From Hyaloscypha bicolor E (taxonomy: Eukaryota; Ascomycota; Leotiomycetes; Helotiales; Hyaloscyphaceae), in contig NW_020194627.1 in assembly GCF_002865645.1 (NCBI RefSeq), forward strand, positions 682,001-746,000: a DNA stretch of 64,000 bases, given 5' to 3'. The notes under the pieces are model-generated. The model was not told where the DNA came from. It did no database searches and saw nothing but the letters and a program-made list of their open reading frames with translations. This document shows, one piece after another, positions 11,389-19,636 of the stretch (position 1 is its first letter; each line of letters starts with the position of its first letter). A program made the translations under genes and the position numbers.

Positions 11389-11794
11389 GATATTCCGTAC
11401 CATGGTGTATTTAGCTCGTCACATCTCGTTAGTTAGTACCCTTTGAACAATGGACCTTCCTTGATCCGCCGAAGTCCCGACATCACCAAAGCAGGAGGGA
11501 AGCAGATTATGCGATACTGCGAGTTTAGTGTCTTAAGAATGCACTGCTGAATATTCACCTACTTTGTACTAACCCGCGCTCGCCCCACCTCCTATTTCCT
11601 CCATCCCGGCACTGACATGCGCGATCAAATCAGGGTTTGCATATATTCAACACACGGGTGCCAGGACTCACCAGGCCGCCGTGCATATAAAAATCGGAGG
11701 AGCCAACTCTCCTTTCCCTCACCCACGTAGTTCTTCTAGCCACTTCTGATGTACATGATCCTGCGATAAACCCCTAAGGACACCACCAGTGACA
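11389..11794 (+). promoter_or_regulatory. Promoter region of the hydrolase gene, with TATA box
   Basis: TATAAAAA at 11,686-11,693 lies about 100 bp before the start codon, a good position for a fungal TATA element. The stretch is GC-balanced and non-coding. It begins directly at the end of the hAT-type MITE. Confidence 0.5.
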
Positions 11795-12885
11795 ATGTCG
11801 TCATTACCACCGATACCTCAGATGCCGAATCCATTTGCGCCGTTTTTCGTTACTGATGTTTTCACGTATAAGACGTTTCAGGACACACCGATTCAAACTG
11901 ATGTCCATGTTCCGAAGGACATCGAACCTGGTGAAAATCTACCCATGCTTCTGCTCATGCATGGCGGGAGTCTGGTATGCGGCGTCGTCTTTTCTCCATC
12001 ATCATGCGTGATTTCCACTTTCGTACAATACAGCATTTTGCTTGATCAAGCAGGCACCAACATATTAGCATTTCCAGACTGACATTTGCATCCCAGATTG
12101 CCGGCCACCGAAGGATGTGGCCGTTGCTCTGTGGACCGTGGCTGGCTACCTTTGCCGCCAAGCACAAGGCGATCGTGGTCGTACCCGACTACCGCTTGGC
12201 GCCAGAGACGAAGACGCCAGAGATTCTAGCAGACCTTGTATCTTTCTGGGAATGGGTTCACGGAGTCTTCCCTTCACTGCTCAAGGGGAAGCGCAGTGTT
12301 ACTCCTGACCTGTCCAAGCTAGCCATTCGTGGTGAGAGTGCAGGAGGGTGGTGCGCGCTGCACTTGTCATTGCTCTATCCACAAGAGATCCGAACCTCTA
12401 TTCTGGCATGGCCTATGGTCGACACTGAGAGTGACTGGTACAAGGTCGGTAGTGGCAATAGTATTATGATGGGCATGCCGCCTTTCCCTAAAGATCAGAC
12501 CGAGAAGTACTTGGCCAGCATGAACATGAATGCAGTGACAACCCAAGGAGGATACGACCGTTTTCCCATCGCAATAGGTGGTATGCAGAATGGATTCGCA
12601 CACATCATCTGGGGGAAGGGCGAAGAGACGTTCGTGCTTCGAGCACTGGAAAGAGGATGCGCCAAGTTACCGAAATTTGTGTGGATATCGCATGGAAAAG
12701 ATGACACGGCGGTCCCGCTCGAGGGAAGCGAAAAGCTGGTCCGTTTGATCAGAATCAATAGTGCAGGTACGTCTGTACGGTTTGATGTAAAGCCTGGAGA
12801 CCACGGCTTTGACAATAATGTGCCATTTGAGGAGGAGTGGCTTCAAGAAGCGCTGAAGCAGGTCGCTGTCGCATGGCTGGCTTGA
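11795..12885 (+). CDS. Alpha/beta-hydrolase (HSL-like, abhydrolase_3), two exons
   Basis: Exon 1 is 11,795-11,974. The intron is 11,975-12,096 (GTATGC...CCCAG, 122 bp). Exon 2 is 12,097-12,885. The product is 322 residues. Splicing rebuilds the oxyanion-hole region 'MHGGSLIAGHRR'. The catalytic triad can be read: Ser141 in 'GESAGG', Asp262 or Asp263 in 'SHGKDDTAVP', and His296 in 'PGDHGFD'. 'VVVPDYRLAPE' is typical of the class. The first exon is Pro-rich and shows no clear signal peptide, so a cytosolic esterase or lipase-like enzyme is likely. The substrate is not known. The upstream GTG at 11,789 is in frame, but the ATG at 11,795 is the plausible start. The gene appears intact. Confidence 0.88.
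11975..12096 (+). other. Intron of the hydrolase gene
   Basis: It runs from a GTATGC donor to a CCCAG acceptor, 122 bp, phase 0. Both flanking frames run into stops or lose the motif without it. Joining gives HGGSL-IAGHRR as expected. Confidence 0.85.
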
Positions 12886-13226
12886 CTCGGGCTGAAGTAT
12901 GTCTAGGGGCCCTTACTAAATAAATAAGACTCAGACCAATTCCTATATTCACAAATTAAGGGAGCTGCAGAGCTCTCGCACCCAGTTTAGCTACCAGTTC
13001 GTACCTTCCACTAGTTTCCACTGGTGGTTCGTGAAAGCGACCTGGCCATACTAGCGACCTGGCCAACCCCCCAAAATTGGTGTTCCTCGCTAAATTTGTA
13101 GCAGACCAGCACAGACCAGCTAGCTAGAAGTACCTCCTATACAAATTACTATGTGAAATACTTGGCCAGGTCGCTAGTATGGCCAGGTCGCTTTCACGAA
13201 CCACCAGTGGAAACTAGTGGAAGGTA

Positions 13227-14578
13227 CGAAAGGGGGTCTCAGGAAGTCAAGAGCACCCCCCATGTTTCTGCCATTGCCAAGACATCCAAATTAGGTATAA
13301 TTTATATGCTGCTTTAATGCTCTACCAATGAGTTTGTGCACCTTTCCGGAATCTGACTTTCTCAAGCCTTTCTGGAAGGGAGTCTATATACTTATTAAAG
13401 TCCTCTACTGTAATCTCCTTTTCCCAAATATCAAGGACTGCCTCCTGGAGGTCTTTCAAAGACTACCCACCGTACGGTTTCCTATTCCGGAGCCTTTGTT
13501 TTAAGATCCTCTATACGTTCTCAATTGGATTCAAATCCGGGGAAGAGGGTGGCCAATCGATCGAGTATATAAAGCATTCCACCCGTGCTTTATTACAAAG
13601 ACCTTGGTTCTTCTTTGTATCCTTCTTCCCGTGCACTCTACTTCCGTCCTCAACTATAAAGTAGTCTTCGTCCGTACAAAAAGCCCCTAAACTCTGCTTT
13701 TGACCGTATTTATCCGTACAAATCTCTCCTAAAAGCCCTCGCAAGATCTGCTCCTCATACTTCTTTTGTGTAAAGCCCTTTCCTTCTCCTTCCATCGACA
13801 AAACCACAAGCTTGCTCTTAAAGTTATATCCAATCGCCGCTGTACAATGTATAGATGTCCGACCACTTGTAAACTTGAATTGGATGCAATCGAGTCGTCG
13901 TCGTTCTCCCCTTTTGCGAAGGATTTTGAGCCGTCGTCGTAAATTCGATTGGATTGTAGTCTCATCGTAATAAATGCCCTTACGCCAGTACTCCTTCCCC
14001 CGATCCCAATTCTCAATTGAAAAGGTCCATCGCTTTCGTTTTGTAGCTTCTGAGAGAAAGGGTTTGCAATCAGGTAAATGGTGGTGATATCCGTGACGGG
14101 CGAAGGCAGCTAAAATCGTATTATCAGAGGCTTTAATACCGTGCTCTCGTGCGATCTCCTGGAGGGGCATTGCTCGCCGGTCAAAGTGGCCTGTCATCCA
14201 CCTAATCATCTCCTCCACCTTTTCATCTGAGATAATAGGGGGTCTGCCCGTCCTCGTTTTACCTGTCCGTCGATCGGAAGGCTGTCGGTGTAGCCATTTA
14301 ATCGCTGTCTTGCGCTTGACATTGACACGCCGAGCAGCCTCTGCTTGCGAGAGCCCTTGCTCAACAAGACACCGGAATCGTGATCGTTTAGGGGTATCGT
14401 GCTCTTTGCGGAGTGTTTTGCGAACGTAGCCCATTGTGTTTGGCTTGTAGATAGCTCTAGAAGCTGTAAGAGCAGTATATAATTGATGGTGTGGAGGAAG
14501 AAGGTGCTAGAACAGCACGGCACTAAGCTCACCGCCTTTACAGGGGGGGTGCTCTTGACTTCCTGAGACCCCCTTTCG
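13227..14578 (-). mobile_element. Tc1/mariner-family DNA transposon, 1,352 bp
   Basis: Terminal inverted repeats of 35 bp (13,227-13,261 and 14,544-14,578), beginning CGAAAGGGGGTCTCAGGAAG, are identical by eye. TA flanks both ends (13,225-13,226 and 14,579-14,580). The pre-insertion site GGTACGAAC is rebuilt by removing the element and one TA. Balanced base composition suggests arrival after most surrounding repeats were mutated. Confidence 0.9.
13322..14434 (-). pseudogene. Tc1/mariner transposase broken by two TAG codons
   Basis: The frame opens at 14,434 and first stops at 13,513-13,511 after 307 codons, just after 'SPDLNPIENV'. The same frame continues past that TAG and a second TAG at 13,465-13,463 to a natural stop at 13,324-13,322, about 370 codons in all. 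At both internal TAGs relatives would have Trp. TGG to TAG is a CpA-to-TpA change on the other strand, the RIP signature. The N-terminus has helix-turn-helix character ('LSQAEAARRVNVKRKTAIKW'). Candidate catalytic residues are Asp in 'YYDET', Asp in 'VEDGSRVHG' and Glu in 'PIENV', with 41 residues between the last two by my count. Confidence 0.88.
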
Positions 14579-14593
14579 TACGAACGGGTAGCT

Positions 14594-14864
14594 CGTTTCG
14601 GCACGCGAAAGAATCTGTTGGATTGCAGAGTTTGAGGCCCGCAGGGCTATCGCTCGGCCGTTCGAACGCTCGATAAGGGTTGTTCGAGCCATTTCCGGGG
14701 CGCTCGAGAACTGTAGGATTAGTAGCATTCGGCTAAGTGTTGGTTTAAACTTATTTAATAATAAAAAGGTTTTAATAAATTTTCGTAAAGCGGCGGCATT
14801 ATTTTAAGGCTTTATTAACTCGCCGTTTATATCGCGAGATTTATTACTAAAATAGATATACCCG
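14594..14864. other. Short flank, then AT-rich tract
   Basis: Up to 14,745 the sequence is GC-balanced and holds the possible interrupted frame noted separately. From 14,746 it is AT-rich and holds no gene. Confidence 0.35.
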
Positions 14865-16186
14865 TCGGCAATTCCTCGCTTTGCTGGGGCCGACTTGCAC
14901 TAGCAAGTCGGACCCAGCAAACTCCGACATATCACCAACTCCGACATTTGCGATAAAATATTAATTATTAAATTATCGAAATAATAGAATTAGATTATTA
15001 TAGCCCTCAATCAAGTCTATAATCGCCTAATAGAACCTTTTGAAATATAAGAAGGTTTTAATATAAATTATTAATAATTCATTTTAAAATTATAATATTA
15101 TTTATGCTTTTTATAGAAATTAATTTGTAATATATTAACTAATTACCATATTTATTAATATTAAATTATATATTACTATTAGAATTAAGAGTTTATATAT
15201 CTCCCTGTATTGTCTAAATATTAATAGCTTTAATCTTATACTTTTTGCCTTAGAACTTCTTTTCTTTTCTTATACTAAAACTTCTTATTTTCTAGTCTTC
15301 TTAGCCTCATTCTCTATTCTCTTTTTCTTATCTCTTTCTGCATTCTTCTTAGCTCTCTATTTATTCTTTTTTCGATTATCTTTTGCCTTTTAAGCCTTTT
15401 TAACTTTTCTTCTAATCTTATTTTTCTTTTTTTTAAATTACTACTTTATATTAGTATTTAATAACCTCTAGCTCTTTTCTTATTCTAGTAAATTCGTTCT
15501 TTTCTTTCTTATTATTTCTAGCTTTAATATTATATAAACCTTTTATAAAGGAAATAATATATTATTTGTAATTCTCTTTATTTATTAAAAAAAAATTACT
15601 AGCTTAAAGATCTTAATTATTCTTATTTCATAATAATTACTTAATAATTACTTTTAAATTAGCCTTAATTTAGGCCCCTTCTTTAAACTTCTTATTTAAA
15701 AGCTTTCGAGAAGAAAATAATATTACTTTTAAGGCCTTTTATATTTGAGCCTTTTTTTAATAAAAAAATATAGCTTTATTTTGTATTTTGGTATCTTTTA
15801 AAGCCTTCTATTAAGCTCTTTAATCTGTTTTCTTAATATTTAATACGTGGCGATTAATTTAGTAATTAATATAATTAATGCCCCGCGATTTTTAATATCT
15901 TTTTGCTTTAGTATTAAGTAAGTTCTCTTTAAAAAGAATTCTAAAAATCATATTTTAATTTATAGTATAATACTACGTAATTATATAAAAAATGTTCTAT
16001 TGCGCGATTATAGAGTCTAGTATAGCCTATAATTATTTTTAAAAAAAATCATCTTTATTAAATATATAGTTAATTTTTAATCTAATATATAGACTAAAAA
16101 ATTGATATCGGAGTTACTGGAATGTCGGAATTAGTGTCACCAGCAAGCATGGAAAGCTGGCCCGAACCGGATGCGGAATTGCCTGC
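14865..16186 (-). mobile_element. Pogo/Fot1-like transposon relic, RIP-degraded and shortened
   Basis: The two ends are GC-richer and inversely similar: CGGCAATTCC and ACTCCGACAT near 14,865-14,948, and their complements (GGAATGTCGG, GGAATTGCC) near 16,119-16,186. On the - strand around 15,440-15,250 a Lys/Arg/Glu-rich reading (RAKKNAERDKKKR) resembles the basic tail of pogo/Fot1 transposases. At 1.3 kb it is shorter than the usual 1.8-2 kb, so part of the gene is missing. Internal sequence is full of stops. Confidence 0.5.
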
Positions 16187-16636
16187 GAGTAGTTCTGTTT
16201 ATTAACGTCAAAATCTTTTATCTTACCTTTATTATTTTAGTGGTTTACAAGAAATTTAACGTAACGAGCAGGCTAACGCTTTAATTGATCAGGGCCTTAG
16301 TAAGGGGAAGCAGACACACAGAAAATACACATTAGTCTCTACTTCGTACTCTCCAAATATTTCATGCTTCTTACAGTGCCACGCCTTTCCACAGAACCTG
16401 TCATCGCCCCATAAACTTCTGGCACAACAAGTCTATATACAAGAGCCTCTTCGTGTGGCTGATCTTGGCTAATACGTATATACACGCTAACACTGTCTTA
16501 TACGCTTATTAAGAATCTAGAACAAGAAAGAAGTCGCAGTCCGGCATTTCCAGAACACATAGGGGCTACCTCTGTCCCTAATCGTTCACTTGCTCTGCTG
16601 TTCCTCCTGAGCTACGCAGAAGACCAAGCCGGCCCG
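16187..16636 (+). promoter_or_regulatory. Upstream region of the DUF924 gene
   Basis: GC-balanced, non-coding sequence between the pogo-like relic and the DUF924 start. I see no distinctive TATA element close to the gene. Pyrimidine-rich stretches precede the ATG, as in many fungal promoters. Confidence 0.3.
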
Positions 16637-17536
16637 ATGCCCCATCTCACCCCTAGAAGCTCTGATAATGCCCCGACACCTCCGTCACTGCCGCCACTCG
16701 AGTCCACCACCTTCAACCAGCCGCTATTTACTCGCATCCTGCGCTTCTGGTTTGCGGGGCTTCCCTACGGCGCCACGGCGGCAAATCCGCAGCTTCTGTT
16801 CAAGTGGTTTGGCCGCGTAGATCCGGACAGCAAGGCGATATTCGACGCCTCTTGTAGGGAATTGAGCGCGGGCGCTCTCGCGTCCATTGGGCCCGATCGC
16901 CTTCAGCTGCCCTCGTTCCAGGGCTACGCGGAGGAGCGGGCTCTTGCGCTCCACATTTCTGCACCCTTTCGCAATGCGATTCAACGCTGCAGCAGTCATA
17001 ATGACAGCAGCAGTGGCGGCGGCGGCTGCGATTTGCGGCCTGCCGATGTGGCTCTGGCGATGATGCTACTGCTGGACCAGATGCCACGCAATATCTTTCG
17101 TAAAGTCGATGAGCTGGGCGTGGTGTACGCGCACTACGACCGCCTCGCACGTGCGCTGCTGTACTGCGTCCTGCACCGGCATCGTCCGGACGGCAGCTTT
17201 GATGTCTACGGGCTTGATCGCAGCGAGAACTTTAGACACTCCCCCGTCTACGGCTGCTTTTTCTACATTACCTTGCAGCACTCTGAGGCATTTGAAGATC
17301 ACGATGAATTTGACCGGCGGTCTGTGCAGCAGCTGAAAGACATCAGACAGGGTGATGTACTGGCTGAGAAGTTCATCAAGTCTGGAATACAGTTTGAGCA
17401 GGAGCACAGGGCTCTGCTTGAGAGATTCGGGAGATATCCCTACCGCAACAAGGCACTCGGGCGTGAGTTCACGACAGACGAGGAGAAGTATCTTAGGGAG
17501 GATGGTGAGACTTTTGGTACCAATTCTGGAGTCTGA
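16637..17536 (+). CDS. DUF924 family protein, single exon
   Basis: The product is 299 residues without introns. Family landmarks in order are 'ILRFWFAGLP' (34-43), 'LFKWFGR' (54-60), 'MLLLDQMPRNIFR' (143-155) and 'HRALLERFGRYPYRNKALGRE' split across 257-277, followed by 'TTDEEKYLRE'. These place it in the all-helical DUF924 group, whose biochemical function is unknown. A Ser/Gly-rich insert (about 117-130) interrupts the middle. The first 28 residues are Pro/Ser-rich and probably disordered. The start ATG follows an upstream region rich in C and T, and no upstream in-frame Met is needed. Codon use is GC-rich, unlike everything around it except the hydrolase. The gene seems intact and functional. 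Confidence 0.88.
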   Translation: MPHLTPRSSDNAPTPPSLPPLESTTFNQPLFTRILRFWFAGLPYGATAANPQLLFKWFGRVDPDSKAIFDASCRELSAGALASIGPDRLQLPSFQGYAEERALALHISAPFRNAIQRCSSHNDSSSGGGGCDLRPADVALAMMLLLDQMPRNIFRKVDELGVVYAHYDRLARALLYCVLHRHRPDGSFDVYGLDRSENFRHSPVYGCFFYITLQHSEAFEDHDEFDRRSVQQLKDIRQGDVLAEKFIKSGIQFEQEHRALLERFGRYPYRNKALGREFTTDEEKYLREDGETFGTNSGV

Positions 17537-17800
17537 TTTTTTTAACCTAAACATAATGTCTTACTGAAGCTAGTAATTGCAATATCAAAATCCTCATTAC
17601 TATGCCTGCCGATTTTTAGAGAGCTACTGCTACGAGCATATCGGAACTTGCGCGACTTTCTAATCCGCTCGCCGTACTTGCAGAACAAGAACGGATCAGA
17701 CAAAATATTGCAAGTGTAGTAGAATTGAATTAAGCGTTTAATCTACATTATAGATAACGCGCTACTATATAGCTATCTTTTCTAGCTACGGTAATGGGTT
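17537..17800 (+). other. 3' flank of the DUF924 gene with a short open stretch
   Basis: A reading open for about 37 codons at 17,622-17,735 ('LSNPLAVLAEQERIRQNIA') ends in TAA. I do not recognise it. It may belong to the Helitron scrap that follows. Confidence 0.25.
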
Positions 17801-17944
17801 GCTTCTGGTTATCTTGACGCCCGCTACATTAGCACCAACAAAGCACTCTGGCGCATGGCGAGCTTCAGGTCGCACACCTCTTCACCATGGATAATGATTT
17901 CAATACTAAATCTCAAATATCTGACCAAACCCAAGGAAACATAA
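17801..17944 (+). pseudogene. Helitron helicase fragment
   Basis: The reading 'GYLDARYISTNKALWRMASF' followed by 'RSHTSSPW' matches the linker block of Helitron Rep/helicase proteins (YLDARYIS..EA.WR...F..H...P). It covers about 45 codons before a TAA. No helicase Walker motifs or Rep HUH motif are nearby, so this is a small leftover. It ends 21 bp before the hAT relic. Confidence 0.5.
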
Positions 17945-17965
17945 CTCGAATAAGTAAGTTAACTA

Positions 17966-18864
17966 CAGGGTAGGGTATAGTGCAAACTGCGGTTTCAGAC
18001 TACGGTGCAGATTTTTATTATCAAACTGCGGTGCGATTTAAGTACACTAAACTAAGGCATCTCTCCACTAAATTGAACTACGATTATATCCTCAAAACCG
18101 CGGTTTAAACTGCAGTTTGCCAGTTGCACGTGACTTTACCTGATCACACTAGTTTTAATATTAATGATTTTCTCTAACTATTTTGACTTAGCCTCTCATC
18201 CTTTAATTTTATTTCACGATTTCAAGACCTCAAAGGCCTTAATAATATCCATACCAAGCTTATTACGTAGATCCGAAATTAGTAACTTGGTGCTAGAAAA
18301 CAGACGCTTAGAATCAGCTAATATAACAGAAATACTCAAGATATCCAATATTATGCGGCTAAGATTAGAATAGCTAGTTTGCTAAATCTTTTCCAACCAC
18401 TATACTCTTGAATTAATATCGTACGTGTATTTAGCTACGCAATATCTCTTATTTTGATTGAGAGGAATTCAAGAGAGGCTAGAATTGAAGAAAAATTCTC
18501 TCCCGGAACCAGAGCGGGAACTCGGTAAATAACTTCAAGAATTTCCGATTAAGCACTTAAATATATTTCCATAACTATCACGCCTAAAATTAAGATTTTT
18601 AATTAATTTAAAAGCCCTAGATTTACTCTTTTAATAATGAAAGAATTATTTAATTATATTAAGGTTTGGCTATTTTCTATTTATTATAAGTTACTTAATA
18701 TCCTTTAGTAATTTTAAGTAAGACTGCCCCTTAAACTATAATTATACCGCATCTACTACAGTATAGTATATTATCTACTAAACTAGACTATAGCTATATT
18801 ATACCGCACTACTATAATAGTACTATAGTAGTACTAAACTGAGGTTATACTATTTCCTATCCCA
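17966..18864 (-). mobile_element. hAT transposon relic, 899 bp, with 8-bp target duplication
   Basis: Flanking octamers GTTAACTA (17,958-17,965) and ATTAACTA (18,865-18,872) match at seven of eight, the difference being G to A. The ends are inversely similar (CAGGGTAGGGTATAGT on the left, ACTATTTCCTATCCCA on the right). Inside, subterminal repeats of ACTGCGGT/ACCGCAGT type occur at both sides. The remaining coding part is the transposase C-terminus on the - strand. Confidence 0.75.
18214..18399 (-). pseudogene. hAT transposase C-terminal dimerisation domain, remnant
   Basis: The - strand reads 'WLEKI', a stop, then 'YSNLSRIILDILSIS' and 'KRLFSSTKLLISDLRNKLG', and ends 'IKAFEVLKS' before TGA. 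This is the hAT dimerisation block (LS..ALDIL.IP..S...ERLFS.A). One in-frame TAG sits between WLEKI and the rest. The catalytic part is absent. Confidence 0.85.
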
Positions 18865-19159
18865 ATTAACTATTTTAATAACATTTGTATTTCTTTAATT
18901 TAGATCCCGAAAATATAAATATAAAACTCGAAGAACCATTTTTTTTAAAAAAAATAATTAGCTATTAGTAAAGATAAAGAAGATTAAAAAATTAAAATAA
19001 TAGCTATATTAAAAACGGTTTGAAAAAGAAATTATATAAATATTTAATATTTTTTATATTATTTCGAAAAAAATCTCTAGTTTTATTTTATTTTAATTAT
19101 GTTTAACTAATTTAATAAAAATAAATATATAAAAATATTATTTATATTATAATAATAAT
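18865..19159. other. AT-rich degenerate tract
   Basis: Nothing recognisable. It is the transition from the gene island into the retrotransposon block. Confidence 0.4.
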
Positions 19160-19469
19160 TATTGGTTTACTAGTAATATATGGTACTATTATATATTCGT
19201 GAAATACTATTTATATAAGATTAGTAAAGTTATTATTTAGAAATAGGAATTATAGTATTATAGTATTAATATATAATTCCTAAATCTGCTAAGCCTAAAG
19301 GGGTCTAGTCTACTAGTCGAGTTATTAATAGAATACGAGGTTATATAATTATATCTTATATTCTATATTTTATTATCTATATCTTATTACCTATATCTCA
19401 TTACTTATATCTCGTATCTCGTATCCCGTAACTATATATATAACTCCCAAAGAAATAGCTATACTAGTA
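19160..19469 (-). repeat. CopA LTR (3' LTR of the - element)
   Basis: It starts TATTGGTTTACTAG and ends ATACTAGTA. Ends of type TG...CA have become TA...TA, as RIP would do. It contains a run of TATATCTCATTACC-like units near its end. Confidence 0.85.
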
Positions 19470-19598
19470 CTAGAAACTCTTTAAAAAATTCGAAAAACAG
19501 AAAATAGTACTTTTCTCTAATTATATATAAATTCCCTAATTCGGCCTAATACCAGATTTCTCAAATGCTCTATATACTTATATTACTTTTAAGGTTTT

Positions 19599-19636
19599 AG
19601 TTATATACTAAAAGCCATAGCCTTTTATATATAACT
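19599..19636. repeat. 38-bp hairpin repeat, copy 1 (inside CopA)
   Basis: AGTTATATACTAAAAGCC is followed by an imperfect reverse complement ending TATATAACT. It is absent from the equivalent place in CopC, so it is an insertion. Further copies lie at 25,759, 40,576 and, inverted, 48,374. Confidence 0.6.

Larger units (their letters stand above)
12989..14593. mobile_element. Foldback MITE split by a mariner insertion
   Basis: The left arm 12,998-13,065 and right arm 13,163-13,230 are perfect inverted copies over 68 bp. They contain two CGACCTGGCCA words. The outer arm ends (AGCTACCAGTTCG on the left, CGAACGGGTAGCT at 14,581-14,593) show that the right arm continues beyond the mariner. Without the mariner the element is about 250 bp. 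Flanking AGTTT and CGTTT may be its target duplication. Confidence 0.7.
12909..14728 (-). other. Possible short reading frame interrupted by nested transposons
   Basis: On the - strand a reading starts near 14,728, or at the inner Met of 'MARTTLIERSNGRAIAL'. It runs open to 14,594 ('...AIQQILSRAET'), where the foldback element begins. Directly past the other end of that element (12,988 downward) the flank begins with AAACT, matching AAACG before it. If one copy of this 5-bp repeat is removed, the frame stays open to a TAG at about 12,907-12,909. No family was recognised. It could be a chance frame. Confidence 0.2.

Noticed and set aside
7459..12885. A secondary-metabolite gene cluster (methyltransferase, oxidoreductase, hydrolase)
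   Set aside because: No backbone synthase, cyclase, transporter or cluster regulator is present and transposons separate the genes. The grouping is suggestive only.
16724..17554. Several frames overlapping the DUF924 gene on both strands
   Set aside because: They are side products of its GC-rich coding sequence; only the + frame carries the DUF924 motifs.
18164..18373. 69-codon + strand frame
   Set aside because: It is antisense to the hAT dimerisation domain remnant.
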